Notes under the pieces: generated by a model
Seen by the model: only the letters and a program-made list of their open reading frames with translations
Database searches by the model: none
Told to the model about the DNA's origin: nothing
Position numbers and translations under genes: made by a program
Shown: positions 1 through 5,298 of the stretch, piece by piece
Layout: each line of letters starts with the position of its first letter
Position numbering within the stretch: position 1 is the stretch's first letter
Origin: an uncultured bacterium
GTDB taxonomy: Bacteria > Planctomycetota > UBA1135 > GCA-002686595
Direction of reading: 5' to 3'
Length of the DNA stretch: 5,717 nt
Assembly: GCA_902826945.1 (NCBI GenBank)
Contig: CADEGS010000203.1
Span: 1-5,717, forward strand

Positions 1-1993
1 CGCGCTCCACGCGCACGCGCGCGTCGTTGAAGCAGGCGCCGCCGGCGACGTCGGTCAGCGTGTCGGGCGCCAGCGCGTTGGCCGTCGCGCCGTTCTCGGT
101 GTTGTGGCTCCAGAGCCCCTTCGGCAGGACGGCCACGCCCGGACGCAGGTCGGGGTCGAGCCGCGCGCGCGTGCGCACCTCGCCGAGCGCGTTCCACACG
201 CGCACCAAGTCGCCGTCCTCGATCCCCCGCGCGCGCGCGTCGTCGGGCCACAGCCGCAGCGGCACGATGCCCGCGCGCAGCTCGCCCAGGCTGGAGCTGA
301 CGGTGCGCGAGGTCGCGGGCGAGAGCAAGGCCAGCGCGTCGGGCCCGTCGGCGGGGTCGGGGCGGAAGCGGTAGAGGCCGCCGTCGGCCTCGGCGTCGAG
401 CGCCGCCGGCACGAGGTGCACGCGGCGGTCGGGGGTGGCGGGGAAGACGTCCGCGAACTGGACGGCGGCGCGCCGCTCCGGCTGCACCAGGCCCTCGCGC
501 GCGAGGTGCGCGAGGCGCTCCTCGCCCGCCACGGCGCGCGCGATCGCGTCGGGCGTCTCGGGGTCGCCCGGCCGCGCCACGCCCAGCCGCCGCGCCAGCT
601 CGGCGAACACGGCGTAGTTCGGGCGCGCCTCCCCCACCGGCGCGATCGCCGCGCGCGCGAGCTGCAAGGGCGTCGAGCCGTAGCCCGCGCGCAGCTCGTC
701 GTGCTCGAGGAAGGTCGTCGCGGGCAGCACGACGTCCGCCACGCGCGCGGTGTCGGTCATGACCTGGTCGAAGACGACGGTGAACAGGTCCTCGCGCGCG
801 AAGCCGCGGCGCAGGCGCTCCTGGTCGGGGAAGGTCGCGAGCGGATTCGCGTTGTAGACGAAGAGCGCTCGCAGCGGCGGGTCGAGGCCCGCCTCGCCGC
901 ACAGCGCGCGGCCGAGCCGGTTCATGTTCACCGCGCGCGTGGCGGGCTCGGGCTCGCGCGCGGCGTCGCCGAGCGTCCAGTAGCCGCCGTTCGAGAGCGT
1001 GAAGCCGCCGCCGCGCACGCCGAACTTGCCCGCCACGGCGGGCAGCGCGAGCACCGCGCACACGGCCGAGCCGCCGTTGCGGTTGCGCTCCAGGCCCCAG
1101 CCGCAGCGCAGGAGCGCCGGGCTCGCGTCCGCGTAGAGCCGCGCGCCGGCCTCCAGCGCGGCGGCGTCCAGCCGGCAGGCCTCCGCGGCGCGCGCGAAGG
1201 TCCACGGCGCGGCGCGCGCGCGCAGCTCGTCGGCGCCGCTCGCGTGCTCGGCCAGGAAGCGCTCGTCGGCGCGCCCGCTCTCGAACAGCCAGCGGATCCA
1301 CGCGAGCGCCAGCGGCAGGTCGGTGCCGGGATACGGGGCCAGGTGCAGGTCCGCCCGGCGCGCGAGCGGCGTGCGCAACGGGTCCACGACCAGGAGCTTC
1401 GCCCCCCGCTCGCGCGCGCGCCGGATGCGCGGCACGAGGTGGATGTTGCTCGCCGCGGGGTTCGCGCCCCACACGACGATCAGGCGCGCCGCCTCGACGT
1501 CGTCGAGCGCGACGCCGGGGATGCGCCCGTACAGGCCGGTCGAGGCGGCCGTGGTCGCCGCGGCGCACACGGTGTGCAGGAGGCGCGCGGTGCCCAGCCG
1601 CCGGAAGAGGCGCGCGTCGGTCGCGCCGTGCGTCAGGAAGCCGTTCGAGCCGCCGTAGGAGACGGGCAGGATGGCCTCGGGGCCGTCGCGCCGCGCGACC
1701 TCGCGCAGGCGCTCCGCGACGAGCTCGAGCGCCGCGTCCCAGGAGAGCTCGCGCCAGGCGCCCGCGCCGCGCGCGCCGGCGCGCGCGAGCGGCCGCAACA
1801 GACGCGTCGGGTGGTAGACGTGGCGCGCGTAGTCGCGCACCTTGCCGCACAGGAAGCCCTCGGTGTGCGGGTTGCGCGCGCCGGCGTCGAGCGCGACGAC
1901 GCGGCCGTCCGCGACGGTGACGTCCAGGCTGCAGGCGTCGGGGCAGTCGAGCGGGCACGCGCTCGGCACGACGCGCGGGGGGCTCGTGGTCAT
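1..1993 (-). CDS. Molybdopterin (bis-MGD) oxidoreductase with N-terminal [4Fe-4S] motif, 3' end outside window
   Basis: Reading down from the ATG at 1993-1991, 664 codons are open to the window edge. The N-terminus has CPLDCPDAC (Cys13, Cys17, Cys21) and a fourth cysteine in GFLCGK (Cys49), the [4Fe-4S] pattern of the DMSO reductase/formate dehydrogenase superfamily. Then come VYHPTRLLRPL (60-70), a Rossmann-like stretch with VVWGANP (173-179) and LLVVDPLRT (200-208), VYNANPLATFPDQ (379-391) and VVLPATTFLEHDE (421-433). The C-terminal MGD-binding domain has LALLSPATSRTVSSSLGE (554-571), GIEDGDLVRVWNALGEV (590-606) and a family-typical end (DTLTDVAGGACFNDARVRVER, quoted only to mark that few residues are missing). 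It best resembles the uncharacterised BisC-like group with a Cys-rich N-terminus. There is no twin-arginine signal, so it is inferred cytoplasmic. The Mo ligand is not obvious: Cys143 in HTVCAAATT is one candidate, the nearby threonines others. Its ATG overlaps the peroxidase stop (ATGA) and it has no Shine-Dalgarno of its own. Substrate unknown. Confidence 0.93.
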   Translation of the reverse strand, partial: MTTSPPRVVPSACPLDCPDACSLDVTVADGRVVALDAGARNPHTEGFLCGKVRDYARHVYHPTRLLRPLARAGARGAGAWRELSWDAALELVAERLREVARRDGPEAILPVSYGGSNGFLTHGATDARLFRRLGTARLLHTVCAAATTAASTGLYGRIPGVALDDVEAARLIVVWGANPAASNIHLVPRIRRARERGAKLLVVDPLRTPLARRADLHLAPYPGTDLPLALAWIRWLFESGRADERFLAEHASGADELRARAAPWTFARAAEACRLDAAALEAGARLYADASPALLRCGWGLERNRNGGSAVCAVLALPAVAGKFGVRGGGFTLSNGGYWTLGDAAREPEPATRAVNMNRLGRALCGEAGLDPPLRALFVYNANPLATFPDQERLRRGFAREDLFTVVFDQVMTDTARVADVVLPATTFLEHDELRAGYGSTPLQLARAAIAPVGEARPNYAVFAELARRLGVARPGDPETPDAIARAVAGEERLAHLAREGLVQPERRAAVQFADVFPATPDRRVHLVPAALDAEADGGLYRFRPDPADGPDALALLSPATSRTVSSSLGELRAGIVPLRLWPDDARARGIEDGDLVRVWNALGEVRTRARLDPDLRPGVAVLPKGLWSHNTENGATANALAPDTLTDVAGGACFNDARVRVER

Positions 1994-3420
1994 GGCAGGT
2001 ACGGCGTGGCGGGCGCGCGCTCCAGACCCGCCGGCAGGGCGGTGTCGGTCAAGCTCTCGAGGAACGTGACGAGATCGGTGATCTCCTCCTCGCTCAGGTC
2101 GACCGGCACGAGCAGCTTCTCGCGGCTCCCGAGGTGCCGGGGCAGCGCGCCCTCGAGCGTCGAGTAGAAGCGCACGACCTGCTCCAGCGTCGCGAGCTGG
2201 CCCATGTGCATGTAAGGCGCGGTCTCCGCGACGTTGCGCAGGCTGGGCGTCTTGAACTCGCCGTAGGCATGCTGCGTGCGGCGCAGGTAGCGCACCTTCT
2301 CGCCGCCGGCCACGGGGTCGTCCGAGAAGGCGCCCGCGCCGTTGAAGGGGTCGTCCGCGACCATGCGGATCCCCGCCAGGCGCCCCTGGTCCGTCTGCGT
2401 GCCGCCCTCGAGCGGCGGCAGGCGCGTGTCGTGGAACTCGCGGTCGCTGAAGAGCGGCCCGGAGTGGCACAGGTGGCAGCGCGCCTTGCCGAGGTAGAGC
2501 GCCAGCCCGCGCCGCGCCGCCTCGTCGAAGCCGCGCTGCGCGCGCGGATCGGCGGCGCGCACGCCGGCGACGAAGCGGTCGAAGGCCGAGCCGCCCGAGA
2601 CGATCGAGCGCTGGTAGGCCTCGAGCGCCTTGCCGACGCGCGCGTAGACCCGGTTCACCGTCTCCCGGTCCTCGGGCCGCATCGCGTCCCAGGCGGCGAC
2701 GGCGGGGTCGCGCTCGTCCTCGCGCGCGCGGTCGCGCAGCGCGTGACGCGCGGGGCGCGCCTGGTCGGGGAAGCGCGTACGGTCGCGCAGGTCGGGCAGC
2801 TCCCCGAAGGTCTCGACGAAGGCGCGCCGCAGCGCAGGGTCCTCGTCCAGGAGGTGCGCGACCGCGAGCCGCGTCGTGCCGTGCTCGGCCGGCTCCTCGA
2901 GCGGCTGCAGCGCCTGCGCCCAGAGCGAGTCGGCGCGCCCGTCCCAGAAGTACCAGCGGTTGTGGACGACGTTCCAGAGCGTCATCGTGTGCCGCCCGAA
3001 CTGGCCCGTCGCGCGCGCGAGCTGGAGCCCGTCGCTCCAGCCCTTGGCCGGGTCGTGGCACGTCGCGCACGACACGTCGCCGTTCCGCGACAGGCGCGGA
3101 TCGAAGAAGAGCCACTGCCCCAGGCGCGCCGCGCGCGGGTCGTCCGCGTGCGCGTTGGTCGGGTCGGCCGGCGTCGGCGGCAGCGGCGAGAGCGCCAGCA
3201 CGCGCGCGAGCTCCTCGCCCTCGAAGGTCTGCACGCCGCCCAGCACGCGCGGCTCGACGGCGCCCGCGGCGCTGCGGCCGGTCTGGGCGGGAGCGGGCGC
3301 GGGATCCGCCGCGACGTCGCGCGCCGGCTCGGCCGGCGCGAGCGGCCGCGGCGCGCCGCACGCCGCGAGCGCGAGGAGCGCGACCAGCCCGCTCGCGGAG
3401 CGCTCGGGCCGGCCGTTCAC
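1990..3420 (-). CDS. Diheme cytochrome c peroxidase / MauG-family lipoprotein
   Basis: I place the start at GTG 3420-3418, giving 476 residues. This start gives a lipoprotein signal (LVALLALAAC, Cys21), follows a GAGGT ribosome site six bases upstream, and forms a GTGA overlap with the preceding gene. Heme motifs are CATCH (118-122) and CHLCH (315-319). Family blocks are WYFWDGRADSLWAQALQPL (156-174), FKTPSLRNVAETAPYMHMG (389-407) and TLEQVVRFYS (411-420). Members reduce peroxide or oxidise a partner protein through two c-type hemes in the periplasm. Tyr419 sits where the distal ligand of the second heme is expected (Met in classical peroxidases, Tyr in MauG), but that assignment is by position only. 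The hemes are about 197 residues apart, longer than the roughly 146 of Pseudomonas CcpA. The extra length includes a charged stretch at about 210-250. A low-complexity Ala/Pro linker (22-55) follows the lipid-anchor cysteine. The family call is certain; peroxidase versus protein-modifying activity is open. Confidence 0.95.
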   Translation of the reverse strand: MNGRPERSASGLVALLALAACGAPRPLAPAEPARDVAADPAPAPAQTGRSAAGAVEPRVLGGVQTFEGEELARVLALSPLPPTPADPTNAHADDPRAARLGQWLFFDPRLSRNGDVSCATCHDPAKGWSDGLQLARATGQFGRHTMTLWNVVHNRWYFWDGRADSLWAQALQPLEEPAEHGTTRLAVAHLLDEDPALRRAFVETFGELPDLRDRTRFPDQARPARHALRDRAREDERDPAVAAWDAMRPEDRETVNRVYARVGKALEAYQRSIVSGGSAFDRFVAGVRAADPRAQRGFDEAARRGLALYLGKARCHLCHSGPLFSDREFHDTRLPPLEGGTQTDQGRLAGIRMVADDPFNGAGAFSDDPVAGGEKVRYLRRTQHAYGEFKTPSLRNVAETAPYMHMGQLATLEQVVRFYSTLEGALPRHLGSREKLLVPVDLSEEEITDLVTFLESLTDTALPAGLERAPATPYLP

Positions 3421-3860
3421 AGCACGACCTCGAAGGTCGTGCGGTCCTTGCGCTCGCCCGGCTCGTAGACGTCCACGAAGAGCTGCCACAGCCCCGTCAT
3501 GTGCAGCAGCATGCCGCGCACGAGGTACGAGCCGTCGCCGCGGTCGATCACCTCCGGGTTGCGCAGCATCCCGTGGCCGTGGTCGGGCATCCAGCCGCGC
3601 ACGACGATGTGCGCGCCGGGCGCGGGCGCGCCGTCCGCCTCGAGGAGGACCTCGAGCTCGAAGGGCTCGTTCATTGGCACCGCGCCCTCGACCGCCCGCC
3701 AGCGCACCGTGTAGCGCCCGCTGGCGCTCGTGCCCTCGCGCAGGGCGGAGCGCTCCTCCGCGGGCGGCTCGGGGCGCGCACGCGGCGGGGCGCCCGCGGC
3801 GCGCGCCGCGCAGGCGGCTGCGGGCAGGAGGATCGCGGCGACGAGGAGGGAGAGCCGCAT
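3417..3860 (-). CDS. Small exported YtkA/FixH-like protein with His/Met-rich motif
   Basis: A 147-residue protein starts at ATG 3860-3858. Residues 1-19 form a signal peptide (MRLSLLVAAILLPAAACA). Cys17 could be a lipidation site, though the preceding AAA is a weak lipobox. A Pro/Ala/Glu-rich linker reaches residue 40. The rest looks like one immunoglobulin-like beta-sandwich: YTVRW (50-54), MNEPFELEVLLEADG (63-77), HIVVRGWMPDHGHGM (84-98), DRGDGSYLVRGMLLHMTG (106-123) and LWQLFVDVYE (124-133). The MPDHGHGM block followed by GDGSY and MTGxW is typical of YtkA-like/FixH-like domains. His94, His96, Met98, Met117, His120 and Met121 would suit copper binding, which is an inference. It is the first gene of the operon; its TGA overlaps the GTG of the peroxidase gene. 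No Shine-Dalgarno precedes the ATG, but a TACAAT box lies ten bases upstream, so its message may be leaderless. A longer open frame upstream lacks any family resemblance and runs antisense or out of frame to the editing-domain gene. Confidence 0.85.
   Translation of the reverse strand: MRLSLLVAAILLPAAACAARAAGAPPRARPEPPAEERSALREGTSASGRYTVRWRAVEGAVPMNEPFELEVLLEADGAPAPGAHIVVRGWMPDHGHGMLRNPEVIDRGDGSYLVRGMLLHMTGLWQLFVDVYEPGERKDRTTFEVVL
3427..3431 (-). promoter_or_regulatory. Ribosome binding site deciding the GTG start of the diheme peroxidase
   Basis: The minus strand reads GAGGT, then six bases (CGTGCT), then the GTG at 3420-3418. The site lies inside the end of the upstream YtkA-like gene. It supports the GTG start over the ATG 69 bases further upstream (3489), which would place 23 Arg-rich residues before the signal peptide. 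Confidence 0.6.
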
Positions 3861-3870
3861 GCGGCGCGCG

Positions 3871-3876
3871 ATTGTA
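3871..3876 (-). promoter_or_regulatory. Candidate -10 box (TACAAT) of the YtkA-like / peroxidase / Mo-enzyme operon
   Basis: The minus strand reads TACAAT, five of six matches to the sigma-70 -10 consensus, in an otherwise almost pure G/C spacer. It ends ten bases before the ATG at 3860, so transcription would begin only a few bases before, or at, the start codon. No convincing -35 is present at 16-18 bases upstream (GCCGGC at 17). The position and lack of a Shine-Dalgarno are consistent with a leaderless transcript. Inferred from sequence only. Confidence 0.45.
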
Positions 3877-3934
3877 GCCCAGGCGCGGCGCCGGCCGGCC
3901 GCCGCCGCGCGCCGGACGCGGGCGCCGGACGCCC
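3877..3934. other. GC-rich spacer with an imperfect hairpin and an 11-base direct repeat
   Basis: This is the gap between the editing-domain gene and the YtkA-like operon. GCGCCGGACGC occurs twice (3909-3919 and 3922-3932, period 13). An imperfect inverted repeat centred on GGCCGGCC (3893-3900) pairs GGCGCGGCG on the left with CGCCGCGCGCC on the right, with a bulge. It could stop transcription of the editing-domain gene on the minus strand, but there is no U-tract, so the role is uncertain. Confidence 0.3.
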
Positions 3935-4363
3935 TCAGATCTCCTTCCACACCTTGGCCAGGCTGTCGCCGTGGACGGCGAGCTCCCACTCGCAGAACCA
4001 GCCGAAGGGCGTGGCGCGCACCTCGTAGCCGTTCGCGCGCAGCCGCTCGCCGAGCTCGACCAGGAGGTCGCGCGCGAAGGCCGGCGCGGCGTTCGTGGCC
4101 CCGAGGTGCGTGAACGAGTGCAGGACGACGTTGCGCAGCCCGCGCTTGTTCGCGAGCCACTTCACGTGCTTGTGGGCGTGGCGCAGGACGCGCGCGCGCT
4201 CGTCGGGCCCCTCGTCGCGCGCCTCGGCGTGCACGAAGGCGACGACGGCGTCCGGGAGCTCGTCCGCGACCGGCTCGGAGAGCGGGTCGGCCGACCCGTC
4301 GTCGAGCGTGCGCGAGAAGCTCTTCCAAGCGAAGCGCCGGGCCTGGAACGTGAGCAGACGCAT
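3935..4363 (-). CDS. Free-standing threonyl-tRNA synthetase editing domain (archaeal type)
   Basis: A 142-residue protein starts at ATG 4363-4361. It matches the N-terminal editing domain of archaeal ThrRS along its whole length: MRLLTFQARRFAWKSF at the start, AVVAFVHAEARD (39-50), an alpha-helical segment with HAHKHVKWLANKRG (62-75), LRNVVLHSFTHLGATNAAP (76-94), a helix to 110, then YEVRATPFGWFCEWELAV (113-130) and HGDSLAKVWKEI (131-142). In archaea this D-aminoacyl-tRNA-deacylase-like fold removes serine wrongly attached to tRNA-Thr. Here no synthetase catalytic or anticodon domain is attached, so it would act in trans on mischarged tRNA; this role is inferred. His86 corresponds to the conserved active-site His. 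The Tyr-Lys pair after PFGW in the archaeal enzyme is Phe123-Cys124 here, and the Glu after the GHPLA motif is Lys137, so specificity or chemistry may differ. No Shine-Dalgarno is seen. The gene is divergent from the PfpI-family gene. Confidence 0.85.
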   Translation of the reverse strand: MRLLTFQARRFAWKSFSRTLDDGSADPLSEPVADELPDAVVAFVHAEARDEGPDERARVLRHAHKHVKWLANKRGLRNVVLHSFTHLGATNAAPAFARDLLVELGERLRANGYEVRATPFGWFCEWELAVHGDSLAKVWKEI

Positions 4364-4441
4364 CCGAGCGGCGTACGATAGCGCGCCCGGCCGCGCCGCG
4401 CGGCGCGCCGCCGGCCCCTGCGACCCCACGGACTCGAGCCC
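4364..4441. promoter_or_regulatory. Divergent intergenic region with overlapping -10-like boxes
   Basis: This 78-base spacer separates the editing-domain gene (minus) from the PfpI-family gene (plus). Its only AT-containing patch is CGTACGATAGC. On the minus strand it reads TATCGT (4380-4375), which ends 11 bases before the ATG at 4363. On the plus strand it reads TACGAT (4374-4379). Each matches four of six -10 bases, including the key A at position 2 and the final T. The two could form a shared bidirectional promoter, but no -35 elements stand out and the matches are weak. Confidence 0.35.
4392..4407. repeat. Perfect 16-base GC palindrome
   Basis: CGCGCCGCGCGGCGCG is identical to its reverse complement. 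It lies just downstream of the possible divergent promoter patch and 34 bases before the ATG at 4442. It could be an operator or a hairpin in the leader of the PfpI-family gene. In DNA this rich in CG/GC steps such palindromes arise easily, so the functional meaning is weak. Confidence 0.4.
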
Positions 4442-5164
4442 ATGCGCACTCGCCTCCTCCCCGCGCTGCTCCCGCTGGTCCTCCTGGCGCTCGGTGCCGG
4501 CTGCCGAGCGGCCGCCGCCGCGCCCGCGCCGCCGGACGCGGAGCGCCCGCTGCAGGTCGCCCTCTTGATCGTGGACGGCGTCTACAACACCGAGCTGATC
4601 GCGCCCTGCGACGTCTTCCACCACACGGTGTTCCACACGAAGCCGGGCATGCGCGTCTTCACCGTCGCGCCCTCGCGCGCGCCGGTGACGACCTTCGAGG
4701 GGCTGCGCCTCCTGCCGGACTGCACGCTCGAGGAGGCGCCGCCGATCGACGTGCTGGTCGTGCCGAGCGCCGAGCACAGCATGGACACGGACCTCGAGGA
4801 CGAGCGCCTGATCGCCTGGGTGCGCGAGCGCGGCGCGCGGGCGCGCTTCGTGCTCTCGCTCTGCGACGGCGCCTTCGTGCTGGCGCGCGCGGGGCTGCTC
4901 GACGGTCGCCAGGCGACCACCTTCCCCTCCGACGTCGAGGCGCTGAAGGAGCGCTTCGGCGCGCGCGTGGACGTGCTCGCCGACGTCAGCTTCGTGCACG
5001 ACGGCCCGGCGATCACCTCGGCCGGCGGCGCGAAGTCCTTCGACGCCGCTCTCTACCTGTGCGAGCTGCTCTACGGCGGCGAGGTCGCGCGCGGCATCGC
5101 GCGCGGGCTGTGCATCGACTGGGAGCTGGGCCGGGTCGAGCACGTCTTCGTCCCGGGCGGCTGA
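4442..5164 (+). CDS. Exported DJ-1/PfpI-family protein (probable lipoprotein)
   Basis: A 240-residue protein. Residues 1-21 are a signal peptide ending LALGAGC, with Cys21 a likely lipid-anchor site (Gly at -3 is less usual). The rest is a single glutamine-amidotransferase-like/DJ-1 domain: LQVALLIVDGVYNTELIAP (37-55, Glu51 near the expected acidic residue), VFTVAPSRAPVTTFEGLRL (72-90), IDVLVVPSAEHSMDTDLED (102-120), the nucleophile elbow VLSLCDGAFVLARAGLLDG (137-155, Cys141), TTFPSDVEAL (159-168) and ITSAGGAKSFDAALYLCEL (191-209). Relatives include proteases, deglycase/hydratase-type enzymes and non-enzymatic sensors, so the activity is not predictable. The usual His after the ATT of GLLDGRxATTH is Phe161 here. 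From memory, this TTFPxD variant recurs in a subgroup of exported bacterial homologues, so it may be a family trait. The Shine-Dalgarno is weak (GGA at 4430). The signal peptide supports this start. Confidence 0.9.
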   Translation: MRTRLLPALLPLVLLALGAGCRAAAAAPAPPDAERPLQVALLIVDGVYNTELIAPCDVFHHTVFHTKPGMRVFTVAPSRAPVTTFEGLRLLPDCTLEEAPPIDVLVVPSAEHSMDTDLEDERLIAWVRERGARARFVLSLCDGAFVLARAGLLDGRQATTFPSDVEALKERFGARVDVLADVSFVHDGPAITSAGGAKSFDAALYLCELLYGGEVARGIARGLCIDWELGRVEHVFVPGG

Positions 5165-5189
5165 GCGCACCTGGACGGCGCGCGTCCCC

Positions 5190-5212
5190 CCGGCCGGCGC
5201 GCGGCCGGCCGG
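5190..5212. terminator. Strong GC hairpin after the PfpI-family gene, no U-tract
   Basis: CCGGCCGGC (5190-5198) pairs perfectly with GCCGGCCGG (5204-5212) around a five-base loop, a nine-pair all-GC stem 25 bases after the TGA at 5162-5164. It could end the PfpI transcript before the next gene. The downstream bases are AACGGCCGG rather than a T run, so it is not a canonical intrinsic terminator; it could instead be a 3' stabilising hairpin. Confidence 0.4.
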
Positions 5213-5256
5213 AACGGCCGGATTCCCGTCGTCCGCCCGGCGCCGGCCTGCGTCGG

Positions 5257-5262
5257 TAGGCT
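5257..5262 (+). promoter_or_regulatory. Possible -10 box (TAGGCT) for the downstream lipoprotein gene
   Basis: TAGGCT matches three of six -10 consensus bases, including the T-A start and final T, in a 134-base gap that otherwise contains the hairpin at 5190-5212 and little else. It lies 36 bases before the ATG at 5299. No -35 match is seen. Weak; offered only because the gap after a hairpin with a fresh ribosome site suggests an independent promoter. Confidence 0.2.
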
Positions 5263-5288
5263 CGGACGCTGCACCCCTCCGGCCCCAC

Positions 5289-5293
5289 AGGAG
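5289..5293 (+). promoter_or_regulatory. Ribosome binding site of the second lipoprotein gene
   Basis: AGGAG is followed by five bases (CTCCC) and ATG at 5299. It is the clearest Shine-Dalgarno in the window, unlike the genes at 3860, 4363 and 4442, which have weak or no site. It fixes the start of the downstream lipoprotein gene. Confidence 0.75.
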
Positions 5294-5298
5294 CTCCC

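Noticed and set aside
104..2167. 687-codon plus-strand open frame
   Set aside because: It is antisense to the molybdopterin oxidoreductase, whose translation has clear family motifs. The plus-strand product is Arg/Ala/Val-rich with no domain, as expected from the antisense of GC-rich codons.
3421..3489. ATG at 3489 as start of the diheme peroxidase
   Set aside because: It would add 23 Arg-rich residues ahead of a good lipoprotein signal peptide and overlap the upstream gene by more than 70 bases. GTG 3420 has a ribosome site and a 4-base overlap.
2134..3877. Long plus-strand open frames (2134-3468 and 2876-3877)
   Set aside because: They are antisense to the diheme peroxidase and YtkA-like genes, Arg/Ala-rich low complexity, and have no ribosome sites or domains.
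3861..4328. Upstream extension of the YtkA-like frame to 303 codons
   Set aside because: It overlaps the editing-domain gene in another frame on the same strand, is Arg/Ala-rich, and would bury the signal peptide that begins at the ATG at 3860.
4364..5170. Upstream extension of the ThrRS editing-domain frame to 411 codons
   Set aside because: The added residues are antisense to the PfpI-family gene, low complexity (Arg/Ala/Glu), and precede the point where archaeal homology begins exactly at MRLLTF.
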